64,000 nt of DNA. Source: Candidatus Poribacteria bacterium. Its GTDB lineage: Bacteria; Poribacteria; WGA-4E; WGA-3G. Position numbers and translations under genes: made by a program. The notes beneath the pieces were generated by a model. The model ran no database searches. It saw nothing but the letters and a program-made list of their open reading frames with translations, and had not been told where the DNA came from. This document shows positions 9,607 through 19,222 of the stretch, piece after piece. Where the stretch lies: positions 28,535-92,534 of the forward strand of contig JAPPBX010000058.1 in NCBI GenBank assembly GCA_026702755.1, read 5' to 3'. Each line of letters starts with the position of its first letter. Positions within the stretch are counted from its first letter, which is position 1.

Positions 9607-11565
9607 TTGCAAGACTTACCTGAACGAAGTGCAAGGAACATTAGAAGTGGTGAACGCGGGTTAACGCCTAAAGCTTTTCTCATTGCGCTGCTCCTGATCC
9701 CTCTTAACGTCTTCTGGATTATCGAATTGGAGGTCGTCCGTTATACACATCCGACGCTGATTCATCCGCTTTCCAATGTCATTTTTATCATTTTCTGGCT
9801 GATGGTGTTCAGCGCGGCGTTGGGAAAATTGTCCTCGAAACTGCGATTGACGCCGGCGGAATTGCTCACAATCTACGTCATGTTGTGCATCGTTTCCTCG
9901 CTCTGTTCGCACGATATGATGGAGATCCTGGTCACTATCCTTGGACATCCGTTTCGATTTGCGACATCCGAGAATGAATGGCAGCAACTTTTTTGGAAGG
10001 AGCTTCCGACGTGGCTAACCGTTCAAGACGCGAGCGTTTTGTCAGGCTATTATGAAGGGCAATCAACGCTATATCGGGAGGCACATCTTACCGCTTGGGC
10101 ACTACCTGCTGCATGGTGGATACTTTTTATTCTCGTGTTGATGTTTGTTATGTTGTGCATCAACACGCTCCTGCGCATTCAATGGACTGAGCGAGAACGG
10201 CTGACGTATCCGATTATCCAGCTGCCGCTCGCAATGACAGAGACGAATACAAGCTTTTTCAAAAATAAACTGATGTGGTTGGGGTTCAGCATTGCGGCAG
10301 CCATTAGCATCCTGAATTTGCTGAATTCGATTTATCCGGCAGTTCCGTATCTGCCAGTTAAACGACAGAACATCCATCAGTATTTCACTGGTCGTCCGTG
10401 GAACGCGATGGGCGGTGTGCGTCTCTCGTTTTATCCTTTTGCGATTGGGATAAGTTTCCTTATTCCGCTGGACCTGCTTTTTTCGTGTTGGGCGTTCTAT
10501 TGGGTGTACAAATTTGAGTTAATGGCGGGCAGTATCCTTGGGGTACGGAATTTACCCGGGTTCCCTTATGCCGACGCGCAGAGTTTCGGAGCATATATGG
10601 TACTCCTCGGTACCGCTGGATGGGTTGGAAGGACGCACCTCAAACGAATTTTTACCGGTGTTATGGAGGGTCTTAGAGGGACTTCTCGGATAGATATGCA
10701 GCGTGAGCCGATGCCGTATCATATCGCTTTCCTCGGCATTGTGGGTGGAATGCTGTTTTTGACCGTATTCTCCTATAAGGCGGGGATGTCGCTCTGGGTG
10801 ATTCCCATTTTTTTCGGGCTTTACTTTCTGCTCGCGACGATGATTGCCCGACTTCGTGCGGAATTGGGGTTCTTGGTCCACGATTTGCACAGGGTTGACC
10901 CACACGGATTAATCGTGACGGCGTTCGGTACCCAGCGGTTGACGACGGGTACGAAGACGGTTTTTTCGTTGTATATGTTCTTTAACAGAGCATATCGTGC
11001 GCACCCGATGCCACAGGAATTGGAAGCATTGAAGATTTCAGAACGGCGGCAGATACGTCCGCAGCACACCGCCGCTGCAATCCTCATCGCTACCTTAGTT
11101 GGTGCGGTTGTTATATTCTGGTTGCTCTTGGATAGTTATTATAGGCATGGTGCAGAGACCGGCTATTACGGTCCTTGGGCGTTAGGATTCGGCAGAGGTG
11201 TTTATCGGCAACTTGAAAACTGGTTGAATTATCCACAAGGCACTGATGTTCCTGCTCTTATCTTTACGGGCGGTGGCGCAGGAGTTGCTCTGGGATTAAT
11301 GCTATTGCGAACCCGATTTCTCTGGTGGCCCCTGCACCCACTCGGTTATGCCATGGCAAATAGTTGGGGCATGTACAACCTCTGGAGTTGTCTCTTCGTC
11401 GCATGGATAGCGAAGGCAATTGTATTACGTCAAGGAGGGCTTAAAGCCTACAGAAGGATGGTGCCCTTCTTTCTCGGACTCGCACTCGGAGACTACATCA
11501 GTGGAAGTTTGTGGAGTATTGGCAGCATCTTAGCGAATACCACATTGTATCAATTTTGGCCTTAA
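9607..11565 (+). CDS. Polytopic membrane protein of DUF6785/DUF6784 type
   Basis: 652 residues with many hydrophobic helices spread over the whole length (first at about residues 22-42, then roughly a dozen more) and a long amphipathic middle part. The overall look matches the large uncharacterised membrane proteins labelled DUF6785/DUF6784, which resemble oligopeptide-transporter-type permeases in topology; I assign this from memory of the family and with moderate certainty. Function and substrate are unknown. The start is a TTG at 9607, preceded by GGAGAGGG at 9593-9600. No other transporter gene is visible in the first 50 kb, so it is the main candidate permease of this stretch. It is monocistronic as far as can be seen. 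Confidence 0.6.
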   Translation: MQDLPERSARNIRSGERGLTPKAFLIALLLIPLNVFWIIELEVVRYTHPTLIHPLSNVIFIIFWLMVFSAALGKLSSKLRLTPAELLTIYVMLCIVSSLCSHDMMEILVTILGHPFRFATSENEWQQLFWKELPTWLTVQDASVLSGYYEGQSTLYREAHLTAWALPAAWWILFILVLMFVMLCINTLLRIQWTERERLTYPIIQLPLAMTETNTSFFKNKLMWLGFSIAAAISILNLLNSIYPAVPYLPVKRQNIHQYFTGRPWNAMGGVRLSFYPFAIGISFLIPLDLLFSCWAFYWVYKFELMAGSILGVRNLPGFPYADAQSFGAYMVLLGTAGWVGRTHLKRIFTGVMEGLRGTSRIDMQREPMPYHIAFLGIVGGMLFLTVFSYKAGMSLWVIPIFFGLYFLLATMIARLRAELGFLVHDLHRVDPHGLIVTAFGTQRLTTGTKTVFSLYMFFNRAYRAHPMPQELEALKISERRQIRPQHTAAAILIATLVGAVVIFWLLLDSYYRHGAETGYYGPWALGFGRGVYRQLENWLNYPQGTDVPALIFTGGGAGVALGLMLLRTRFLWWPLHPLGYAMANSWGMYNLWSCLFVAWIAKAIVLRQGGLKAYRRMVPFFLGLALGDYISGSLWSIGSILANTTLYQFWP

Positions 11566-11772
11566 TACCTTCGACGATGTTATCTTGTTTGTTGCCTGTT
11601 AAACAGATATTGAGACTGCACGTTTATAAAAAACTGCTGGTCGATGAAAAAAACTAATTGTAGCAAGAAATCCTCGCTAAAAATACCGAAACGAACAATT
11701 CGCATCAAAAACTGACGACTGACTCAGCGGTGCACTCATAACGATATATCCATTATAAAAAGGAGAAAAAAC

Positions 11773-14196
11773 ATGGAAACCAAAGAGAAAGAAGAAAACA
11801 TAGACGAAAATACTGCTGAAGAAGAGGAAGAAGAACGTACACAGGAACTTCCGCTCCTTCCCTTAGACGACCTTGTGGTTTTCCCGTACATGCCACCGGT
11901 CCCGCCATTCCCGCCACATCATGTCGCACTCTCTGGCAAGATGGCGACCACGGCTGTTGAGGATGCTATGGAGCATGACAGGGGACTTTGTATCTTTCGC
12001 CCAAAAAGGGATCTCTCTAAGGAAAAAATTAAAGAGATTAAAAAGAACGACCTCAGCCCAGTCGGGAGTTTGATTCACATCCTTCGTTACAAAACTGATG
12101 ACGAAGATGTGTTGTTTCTTGCACATGGCCGAGAGCGCGTCGAAATAGAAGAGATTTTACATACAGAGCCGTTCGTTAAGGCGCGCGTCGGCATCATTGG
12201 TAGCGACGATGAAGATCCGGTTGCTAACGCCGAAATCGACCTGGAGGTGGAGGCACTCGTTCGCAGCAATGATGAGATGTTCCAACGCATTGTTCAGATG
12301 TCGTCGCGCTACCAAGAGGAGTATGGCAGCCTGACCAAAACCATGATTGATGAACCGGGCCGCCTTGCTGATTATATCGCCGCTATGCTGGATCTGAAAC
12401 CCCACGATAAACAGCGTATTTTGGAGGCAGTGTCTGTTCATGAACGCTTAAATACACTTGCTGTTATTCTCGCGAAAGAACTTGACCTGCACGAATTAGA
12501 AAGCAAAATCCAAAATAACGCACAAGCCGTCATTAACAAGGGACAGCGTGAATACTATCTCCGGGAACAGCTCAAGGCGATTCAAACCGAACTTGGTGAA
12601 GCGGACGACCTTGGGCTTGAGATCGATGAAATGTGGGAGCAGCTGCGCGAAACTGAAATGCCTGACAAAGCGAAACAGGCGGCGGAAAAAGAATTGAAAC
12701 GACTCTCCAAAATGCAGTCTTTCTCACCTGAATCAACCGTTTCGCGAAATTATCTGGATTGGTTGTTAAATCTTCCTTGGTCTGTCAGTACCGAAGATGC
12801 TTTGGATATTGCCTCGGCACAAAAAATTCTTGATGCGGATCACTACGATTTGGAGAAAGTCAAAGAACGGATTTTGGAATATCTCGCTGTGTGCATGCTC
12901 AAAGACGATATGAAGGGACCCATTTTCTGCTTTGTTGGCCCTCCTGGTGTCGGGAAAACATCGCTCGGTAGGTCTATTGCTCGTTCAATGAACCGGAAGT
13001 TTGTCCGTATCTCATTGGGCGGTATGCACGATGAAGCTGAAATCCGTGGGCATCGACGTACCTATATCGGATCAATGCCCGGACGAATTGTCAAGGGGAT
13101 TCGGCAGGCTGAGTCGAACAATCCTGTCTTTATGCTTGATGAAATTGACAAACTCGGTTCTGATTTTCGTGGTGACCCGGCTTCCGCACTTTTGGAAGTC
13201 CTTGATCCCGAGCAGAATCATTCGTTCACGGACAACTACCTTGATGTGCCGTTTGATCTCTCGAAAGTGATGTTTGTCACGACAGCGAATCAACTCCACA
13301 CCATTCCACCGCCGCTCCGTGACCGAATGGAAACAATAGAGCTTCCTGGCTATACTGCCAACGAGAAGCTGATGATCGCCAAGCAATATCTGATACCGCG
13401 TCAATTGGCAGAAAACGGTCTGAAGAGTAAGTTAATTACTATCAGGAATACTGCAATCAACAAAGTCATCGGTGAGTATACTCGCGAGGCGGGTGTGCGA
13501 AATTTAGAGCGTGAACTCGGCACCCTCTGCCGAAAGGTCGCACGCGGTGTTGCTGAGGGGAATACTGAGCGAACAACGATTGGGGCGAAGGATATTCAAG
13601 GGTATTTGGGACCAGCGAAGTTTGATTCCGAAATCGCGAGTCGTAAAGCCGACGTTGGTGTGGCGACAGGACTATCTGTCACGCCTGCAGGTGGCGAAAT
13701 CCTCTTCATTGAAGTCGCGACGACTAAGAAAGTGAATGCCCAGACGCAACTTCGTGTTACTGGACAGATCGGTGAGGTGATGCAGGAATCCGCACAAGCC
13801 GCGCTCAGTTATGTGAAATCCCAATCCGACGCACTCAAATTTGACCCGATTCTATTGGAAAACGATATTCATATTCATGTGCCAGCAGGGGCGATCCCGA
13901 AGGACGGTCCTTCGGCGGGTATTACCATTGCAACCGCCCTTGCTTCCATTGCCACACAGCAACAAGTCAATCCCGAAGTCGCCATGACAGGTGAACTCAC
14001 GCTCAGAGGGAGAGTGTTACCTATCGGCGGCGTGAAGGAAAAGATCCTTGCCGCGAAGCAGGCAGGTATCAAGAAAGTCATTATGCCAAAAGGCAACAAA
14101 AAACACTTCATTGAAGTACCTGAAGACATTCAAGCTGGTCTTGAGTTTCGGTTTGTAGGACATGTCACCGAAGTTTTCAAGGAGGTTTTCAGATGA
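11773..14196 (+). CDS. lon: ATP-dependent protease La (Lon)
   Basis: Cytoplasmic AAA+ serine protease that degrades misfolded and regulatory proteins. At 807 residues it has the normal length, with an N-terminal substrate-binding domain preceded by a short very acidic extension (residues 2-22). Walker A GPPGVGKT is at residues 389-396, Walker B FMLDEID follows, and the protease domain has catalytic Ser714 in GPSAG and Lys757 in GGVKEK. The ribosome site AAGGAG is well placed before the ATG at 11773. The last codons overlap the next gene by four bases (ATGA), which is odd because that gene is a secreted protein with no known link to Lon. Confidence 0.97.
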   Translation: METKEKEENIDENTAEEEEEERTQELPLLPLDDLVVFPYMPPVPPFPPHHVALSGKMATTAVEDAMEHDRGLCIFRPKRDLSKEKIKEIKKNDLSPVGSLIHILRYKTDDEDVLFLAHGRERVEIEEILHTEPFVKARVGIIGSDDEDPVANAEIDLEVEALVRSNDEMFQRIVQMSSRYQEEYGSLTKTMIDEPGRLADYIAAMLDLKPHDKQRILEAVSVHERLNTLAVILAKELDLHELESKIQNNAQAVINKGQREYYLREQLKAIQTELGEADDLGLEIDEMWEQLRETEMPDKAKQAAEKELKRLSKMQSFSPESTVSRNYLDWLLNLPWSVSTEDALDIASAQKILDADHYDLEKVKERILEYLAVCMLKDDMKGPIFCFVGPPGVGKTSLGRSIARSMNRKFVRISLGGMHDEAEIRGHRRTYIGSMPGRIVKGIRQAESNNPVFMLDEIDKLGSDFRGDPASALLEVLDPEQNHSFTDNYLDVPFDLSKVMFVTTANQLHTIPPPLRDRMETIELPGYTANEKLMIAKQYLIPRQLAENGLKSKLITIRNTAINKVIGEYTREAGVRNLERELGTLCRKVARGVAEGNTERTTIGAKDIQGYLGPAKFDSEIASRKADVGVATGLSVTPAGGEILFIEVATTKKVNAQTQLRVTGQIGEVMQESAQAALSYVKSQSDALKFDPILLENDIHIHVPAGAIPKDGPSAGITIATALASIATQQQVNPEVAMTGELTLRGRVLPIGGVKEKILAAKQAGIKKVIMPKGNKKHFIEVPEDIQAGLEFRFVGHVTEVFKEVFR

Positions 14197-16475
14197 AACG
14201 CATATTGACCCTGAATTCAATTTCCACTATCAGAAATCTGTTTGTATTCTTTCTGTGTGTCGTTCTGTTCACAGCGTATGCGAACACAGCAGACAGTGCA
14301 AACCTCACAACCACAACGACACCCCCTCCAATTGGTGAAGTTGATGAATCAGAACCTGCCGTCAGATTTCTAAAGGATATCGCACCTATCCTCGATAAAC
14401 ATGGGTGTTCAGCCGGTATGTGCCACGGAAAATTTGGCGGGCAGGGTGGGCTAAATCTCTCTTTGTTGACCTTGAATCCGGAATCGGATTACGCGCCAAT
14501 CGTCCATCATAGTCGTGGCAGACGCATCAATCTAATTGAACCGGATCAGAGTCTCTTTTTTCTCAAACCCACTGGACAGATCGTACATGAAGGTGGCTTG
14601 CGATTTGACCCCAGTTCAGATGAAGCACTAACGATTCTCCGCTGGATTGAAGCGGGTGCTCCCTTTTCTGAGGACGAACCGCGTCTTAGGAAACTTGAAA
14701 TTGAGCCGAGCACCTTTGTCCTGTCTGATGTCGGAGAGACAGCACAACTGAAAGTACTCGCCTATTTTTCTGACGGATCCGTTGAGGATGTAACTGAAAA
14801 AGCCGTCTATGAGTCTAAGGATACACCGGTCGCTGAGGTATCCGCTACCGGTGAGGTGACGAGTGTCCGCTGGGGAGGAACCGCGGTTATTGCGCGCTTT
14901 TTGGGGGTTGTGGACGCATCATTTGTAACAATTCCACGGGTTTCCAAGACAGATGTGGTATCACAAGCCTCAGAATTCACACCCAATAACTTCATTGATG
15001 AGTTTGTCCTTGCCAAACTTAAAAAGTTGAATATTCGTCCCTCCGCTCTGACCACCGATGATGCATTCATGCGTAGAGTCTATTTGGACACTATCGGTCG
15101 GCTGCCAACGTCTGATGAGGTGAAGGCATTCCTTGCAGATACAGATTCAGACAAACGCTCGCAACTCATTGATACCCTTCTTGACACGCCAGAGTGGGTG
15201 AACTTACGCACGTTAAAGTTAGCCGATATGTTGCGCGTTCATCCGCGTCAGTTGGGGAACGGAGCGTTCGGTGAACGCGGTGCGACGCTCTTCCACGAGT
15301 GGGTACGTGAGGCTGTCGCGCAGAATAGACCCTACGACGCAGTTGTTCAAGAACTCATCACGGCGCGAGGGAGCACTTATCAGCACGGTCCCACAAACTA
15401 CTATCGCATTGAGCAGCAACCTGCTGGCAGAGCAGAGACGACCGCACAGGTATTCCTGGGTATCCGTCTGAGTTGTGCGCGATGTCATAAACATCCGTTT
15501 GACCAATGGACGACGGACGACTATTGGAATTTCGCCGCCTTCACTGGGAAGGTGGGTGTCCGTGGTGGTGAACTCTACAACGAGCAGGTTATTTATTATG
15601 ACCCGACCGGACGTGTTATCAATCAATCCGTGCAAGGCAACCGAGGCGAAGTGGCGCTGCCAACCTTCCTTGGCGGTGAGTCGCTCGATGCGGATTATCA
15701 GGGAGATGTCCTGCAGGTACTGGCAGACTGGATGACCTCCTCAACAAATCCGTACTTTGCGACAGCGACTGTGAATCGTATCTGGAGTCATTATTTTAGT
15801 AGAGGTATTGTTGATCCTGTTGATGATATGCGTGCGACGACACCACCGAGCGTTGAAGGACTCTTGGAGGCGTTGGCAGACGATTTTGTGCAGAGTGGTT
15901 TTGATACGAAACACGTCATTCGACGAATCCTCAATTCACGGACGTACCAACTCTCCGCCGAACCGAATGAGACGAACCAATTGGATGACCGATTCTTCTC
16001 ACGTTTCTATCCGCGCCCCATGGTGGCACAGGTGTTATTGGATGTCTTAAACGATGTCACCGGTACCGAGGAGAAGTACGGACGCTATCCGCTTGGCACG
16101 CGTTCTGTTGAGTTACCGCTGCCAGTGAGTTCACGCTTCTTGTCACTCTATGGACGTTCCGATCGGGAGTTCCTTGGCGATTTGGATCCTAAGTTGGAGC
16201 CGACGCTCACACAGGCACTCCACATGATTAATTCCAGTTATGTGAATAAAAAGTTGAAGAGTTCTGATGGCTCGCTCAGTCGACTGATTCAAGCGAAACT
16301 TGGAAATCAGGAACTTATCAACGAGTTGTATCTCAGCACGTTAAGTCGATTTCCGACTGATATGGAGCTCCAGACAGCTGAGGCTTACATTGCAGAGAGC
16401 CCCAAACGCCGCGCAGGATGCGAAGATCTTTTATGGGCACTCATTTCATCGCGTTCGTTTATCTTTATCCGCTAA
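14193..16475 (+). CDS. Secreted DUF1549/DUF1553 protein with cytochrome-c-like motifs and an Ig-like domain
   Basis: Large exported protein of the kind common in Planctomycetes and Poribacteria. A signal peptide covers about residues 1-35. A first CxxxxCH-type site is CSAGMCH at residues 72-78. A BIG2-like Ig domain covers about 170-255 (ending VSATGEV...GTAVIARF). DUF1549 covers about 270-470 and includes a CxxCH at C428-H432. DUF1553 runs to the C-terminus with VNRIWSHYF. These proteins are usually encoded next to a DUF1501 protein; here none follows. Function is unproven; a role in extracellular polymer breakdown or electron transfer is often guessed. The start overlaps the lon stop. Confidence 0.88.
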   Translation: MKRILTLNSISTIRNLFVFFLCVVLFTAYANTADSANLTTTTTPPPIGEVDESEPAVRFLKDIAPILDKHGCSAGMCHGKFGGQGGLNLSLLTLNPESDYAPIVHHSRGRRINLIEPDQSLFFLKPTGQIVHEGGLRFDPSSDEALTILRWIEAGAPFSEDEPRLRKLEIEPSTFVLSDVGETAQLKVLAYFSDGSVEDVTEKAVYESKDTPVAEVSATGEVTSVRWGGTAVIARFLGVVDASFVTIPRVSKTDVVSQASEFTPNNFIDEFVLAKLKKLNIRPSALTTDDAFMRRVYLDTIGRLPTSDEVKAFLADTDSDKRSQLIDTLLDTPEWVNLRTLKLADMLRVHPRQLGNGAFGERGATLFHEWVREAVAQNRPYDAVVQELITARGSTYQHGPTNYYRIEQQPAGRAETTAQVFLGIRLSCARCHKHPFDQWTTDDYWNFAAFTGKVGVRGGELYNEQVIYYDPTGRVINQSVQGNRGEVALPTFLGGESLDADYQGDVLQVLADWMTSSTNPYFATATVNRIWSHYFSRGIVDPVDDMRATTPPSVEGLLEALADDFVQSGFDTKHVIRRILNSRTYQLSAEPNETNQLDDRFFSRFYPRPMVAQVLLDVLNDVTGTEEKYGRYPLGTRSVELPLPVSSRFLSLYGRSDREFLGDLDPKLEPTLTQALHMINSSYVNKKLKSSDGSLSRLIQAKLGNQELINELYLSTLSRFPTDMELQTAEAYIAESPKRRAGCEDLLWALISSRSFIFIR

Positions 16476-16495
16476 ATGAACGCTGAAAACCCCTT

Positions 16496-16521
16496 ACGGC
16501 GAGGTTTCCATGCCTCGCCGT
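16496..16521. repeat. ACGGCGAGG/CCTCGCCGT palindrome
   Basis: Perfect nine-base arms at 16496-16504 and 16513-16521, just after the DUF1549/1553 gene. It could act as a terminator but has no T-run; it belongs to the dispersed hairpin family. Confidence 0.6.
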
Positions 16522-16612
16522 TTCCACCTGTTGCTGGCGGGGTTTGCAACCCTACCAACCATTGAAACACCCTTAAAAAAACCAGAAATTTATTTCGACT
16601 CTGGAGGACCCA

Positions 16613-17404
16613 ATGATCATGCACTTGGAACGCTATTTCATATTCAGTTTCTCTGTGCTACTTCTGCTCGGTTTAGTGCTACCTGTGTTTGGACAAGCAG
16701 AGAAAAAGGAGGACCTCATTGGGCACTGGACCTTTGAGAAAGGTGCCGAATTGGAGGATTTAACGGGCCATTTTAGCGAGATTGATCTCTTGGATGCTGA
16801 GGTCAAGGACGGGAAATTGCACATCGGCAATAATGAATGGGCAATGACTACGGGGTATAAAGGACCTGACATCGGACCTGATAAGACATTAGTGACGTGG
16901 CTCTATTTAGACGATTTGAACGTCACAAGAGGTGCCACATTGGCGGTCAATAAGAGTAGTGCAGATACCTTTGACGCTATCGTCTATGCGGAACGTCAAC
17001 CGAAACGCTGGATGGCTGGTAGCAGCTTCTTTAGACGTACACAGGATGCCAACCCCGGATTTGAGGAGAAAGAAACGGGGAAGTTGATTCAGCTAGCGAT
17101 CTCGTATGAGGACGATGGCGGGAACGCGAAGATTATGATATACCGGAATGGCAAAGTAATTGGCGATTATACGAAGGGTCCCATCGTATCTTGGAAAGCC
17201 GGTGATGTGGAAGCACTGTTCGGCCCGCGCGCTCTCATCGGCGGGACTGCCTATGGTTGGGTTGTTGCTCGTGTGGAGGATGCAAGAATCTACAACGCCG
17301 TCCTCGACGAGAAAGAGATTAACAACTTGGTTGCGGACACGCTGGATGTTGAAGCGCGTGGTAAACTCACAACGACATGGGGTTGGTTAAAGCTCTCCAA
17401 ATAG
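16613..17404 (+). CDS. Secreted LamG/concanavalin-like protein with C-terminal GKLxTxWG motif
   Basis: 263 residues. A signal peptide of about 25 residues ends near VFGQA. The mature protein (IGHWTFEKGAELEDLTG onward) looks like a LamG-type jelly-roll sugar-binding domain, with EARIYNAVL-type wording (here VEDARIYNAVLDEKEI) close to the end, as in LamG proteins. The last residues read GKLTTTWGWLKLSK. The secreted protein at 29472-30224 ends in a very similar way although the rest differs, suggesting a shared C-terminal tag. A TGGAGG ribosome site precedes the ATG at 16613; an ATG two codons later is also possible. Confidence 0.75.
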   Translation: MIMHLERYFIFSFSVLLLLGLVLPVFGQAEKKEDLIGHWTFEKGAELEDLTGHFSEIDLLDAEVKDGKLHIGNNEWAMTTGYKGPDIGPDKTLVTWLYLDDLNVTRGATLAVNKSSADTFDAIVYAERQPKRWMAGSSFFRRTQDANPGFEEKETGKLIQLAISYEDDGGNAKIMIYRNGKVIGDYTKGPIVSWKAGDVEALFGPRALIGGTAYGWVVARVEDARIYNAVLDEKEINNLVADTLDVEARGKLTTTWGWLKLSK

Positions 17405-17455
17405 CGACTTGCAACGTTCAAAACGACACCGCTTACTCGCAAGGAATAATTAAAG

Positions 17456-17932
17456 ATGGTTATCCGTTTCAAAAAGGGGAAAAACCAGTCGAAACACAAA
17501 CCCGACACGCTTACTTGTATTCGGGACGACGGTAGTGTGACGTGGACATACCTTCATCGCGAGTTTGCAATCCAAGATTTGGCACACTACGTTGTCGAAA
17601 CAACACTCGGGCTTGAAAACGCTTTTTTGGGCCTCATAGCAAAAGGATACGACATCTCTGATTTCAACCAACCTAAAGCAGAACGCCCTTTTGAAATTCC
17701 CGAAGAAGCACTAAACACTGAGGTAATTGTCGGACTCTTACAGACAGATTTGTTGGAGAGTTTAAGAGGGAATGCAGACCGTTGCGAACTGCTTCGCGAC
17801 TACGGAGCACTACTGCCAGTGAAGATCGCAGATGCGCAGCTTGAGACTATGCAGCAGAAATTGCAAGCCCTGTTACAGAAGTGGCACGATTTACAGCCCG
17901 GTGAGTCCATGACGTTGCAGTTTAAAATATAA
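17456..17932 (+). CDS. Conserved hypothetical protein
   Basis: 158 residues, no signal peptide or membrane segment, with a good AAGGAA ribosome site before the ATG. The N-terminus is basic, followed by DDGSVTWTYLHREFAIQDLAHYVVE and a second half rich in helices. I know no function for it. It follows the lectin-like gene by about 50 bp on the same strand and could be in the same transcript. Confidence 0.65.
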   Translation: MVIRFKKGKNQSKHKPDTLTCIRDDGSVTWTYLHREFAIQDLAHYVVETTLGLENAFLGLIAKGYDISDFNQPKAERPFEIPEEALNTEVIVGLLQTDLLESLRGNADRCELLRDYGALLPVKIADAQLETMQQKLQALLQKWHDLQPGESMTLQFKI

Positions 17933-18021
17933 AACGCCATAAGATATAGTGGTAGGCACACTCCGTTGTGCCGTAACAAGAATACCCTACGGCGTTTCGT
18001 TGTTTTTCCGTAAATAACAAC

Positions 18022-18558
18022 TTATCCACCGTTCTTTATCAACCGCGCAACAATTTCCTCAACGGCACCTTCCGCGCGTTCCCGAATCTGCTCCGGTGTC
18101 AGACTCTGGATTGGATGCGGGACGGTGAGCGGTTCCAAATCGCTGTGTCCGAGGACACGTGCTTGGACTTTCCCCGCAGCGAAGAAGACTTCCGTACAAA
18201 CCGCGACGCTTGGCACACCGCGTTCCTCTAAAGCACTCCCGTCGTGCATACTGCACGATATGCAGGAGCCTCAGTCGGCGAGCCCTTCAATGACAAAGTC
18301 TGCTTCTTCCGCGAGTTCAACGAGCAGCTCTGTTGGTGCGGGACGCGAGAACGTCGGTTTCTTGACGTGAACCACTTCGGCAAGGTCGAACCGTTCCTGC
18401 ATCAATTCAGCAATACGGTCGAGAAAAATATCACTGCCATTCTTTGTGATGTTCAGTAAACCCATCACTTTCCCATCAAGGCTATCGAGTCGCGGTGCGA
18501 GAAATTTTGCGGACACATCGCCTTGAGAGGTGGGATCGAGTAAGGTAGTATTTGGCAT
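18022..18558 (-). CDS. Probable selenoprotein of the UGSC family (in-frame TGA read as selenocysteine)
   Basis: Two ORFs on the minus strand (ending at the TGA at 18271-18273, and running 18270 to 18022) are in the same frame and join into one 178-residue protein. Around the TGA the translation is GLAD-U-GSCISCSMHDGSAL, the Sec-Gly-Ser-Cys motif for which the UGSC (seleno)protein family is named; homologues with Cys at that site are also known. The flanks fit one domain: DSLDGKVMGLLNITKNGSDIF before, and RGVPSVAVCTEVFF after. The start ATG at 18558 has AGAGGT upstream. A hairpin suitable as a bacterial SECIS begins 12 bases after the TGA. Function is unknown; a redox role is inferred. A TPR gene lies upstream on the same strand. 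The alternative, a nonsense mutation, is unlikely because the sequence after the stop is conserved in character. Confidence 0.85.
18236..18268 (-). promoter_or_regulatory. Candidate bacterial SECIS hairpin
   Basis: Upper stem of seven pairs (TCGTGCA/TGCACGA, 18242-18258) with loop GTA; lower stem of four pairs joins 18265-18268 with 18236-18239. It lies directly 3' of the TGA and the loop starts with G, as in bacterial SECIS elements. Confidence 0.55.
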
Positions 18559-18571
18559 TATGAAAACCTCT

Positions 18572-18647
18572 ATATTCTTTCGCTGGCGAGGTTTGCAACC
18601 TCGCCGATTTCCAATATTCTTTCGCTGGCGAGGTTTGCAACCTCGCC
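18572..18647. repeat. Direct repeat of a 34-bp unit containing a GGCGAGGTT/AACCTCGCC palindrome
   Basis: Copies at 18572-18605 and 18614-18647 are identical. Each holds a perfect nine-base-arm hairpin (18585-18605 and 18627-18647). They lie between the TPR gene and the selenoprotein gene. Confidence 0.9.
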
Positions 18648-18661
18648 AATCCTTCAAGTCA

Positions 18662-18994
18662 TTATGTAGATGAATCGGATGCCTCCATCTGCAACTGCTG
18701 CGACTTTGCCATCGCATCCTCTGCTTCTTGGATCATCCCTTTTCTTTGGTAACACATGGATAAACTGGTATATACAAGCGGATCCTTTGGGTTGATTTCT
18801 ATCGCTTTCTGGATAGCCTCAATGGCTTCATCGTATAGACTCATCCGTTCATAAGCATGTCCTAACCCAAGGAATCCTTCGATGTAGTCAGGGTAGGTGT
18901 CAATCAATACTTTAAAGGCATTAACAGCCGCTTCGAGATCGTTTTCAGCGAAATGCGTGAGTGCGGCATCGTAAAGTTCCGTTTCGGTTGGCAT
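18662..18994 (-). CDS. Small tetratricopeptide-repeat protein
   Basis: 110 residues with about three TPR units: ELYDAALTHFAENDLEAAVN, then EGFLGLGHAYERMSLYDEAI, then VYTSLSMCYQRKGMIQEAED. TPRs bind other proteins. No signal peptide, so probably cytoplasmic. AAGGA precedes the ATG. It lies upstream of the UGSC selenoprotein on the same strand, with about 100 bp between them, so the two may be co-transcribed and act together (inference). Confidence 0.85.
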   Translation of the reverse strand: MPTETELYDAALTHFAENDLEAAVNAFKVLIDTYPDYIEGFLGLGHAYERMSLYDEAIEAIQKAIEINPKDPLVYTSLSMCYQRKGMIQEAEDAMAKSQQLQMEASDSST

Positions 18995-19152
18995 TTTATG
19001 TGTCCTTTTAGGATGTAAGGTTTAACGAAATTCTATCAGAAAAGGTGCTAAATGTCAAACAGAAAACGGTTCTGACAGAGGCATTCAGTTATCAGTTAAA
19101 TTGGTTTTTATTTTTCTGAATCGCGGATGACTCTGGATTCTAAAAAAATCGG

Positions 19153-19180
19153 TTGACACCCGACCATTTTACGATATGCT
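19153..19180 (+). promoter_or_regulatory. Sigma70-like promoter for the M14/enolase operon
   Basis: TTGACA at 19153-19158 and TATGCT at 19175-19180 with a 16-bp spacer. Transcription would start near 19187, leaving room for the AAGGAG ribosome site at 19208. Confidence 0.65.
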
Positions 19181-19222
19181 ATACACATATCCTTTGCTAA
19201 CCTTGTTAAGGAGCTCCGAAGT

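Noticed and set aside
18022..18717. Two adjacent minus-strand ORFs read as a frameshifted or nonsense pseudogene
   Set aside because: They share one frame, the break is TGA followed by Gly-Ser-Cys, and the sequence on both sides is coherent; selenocysteine fits better.
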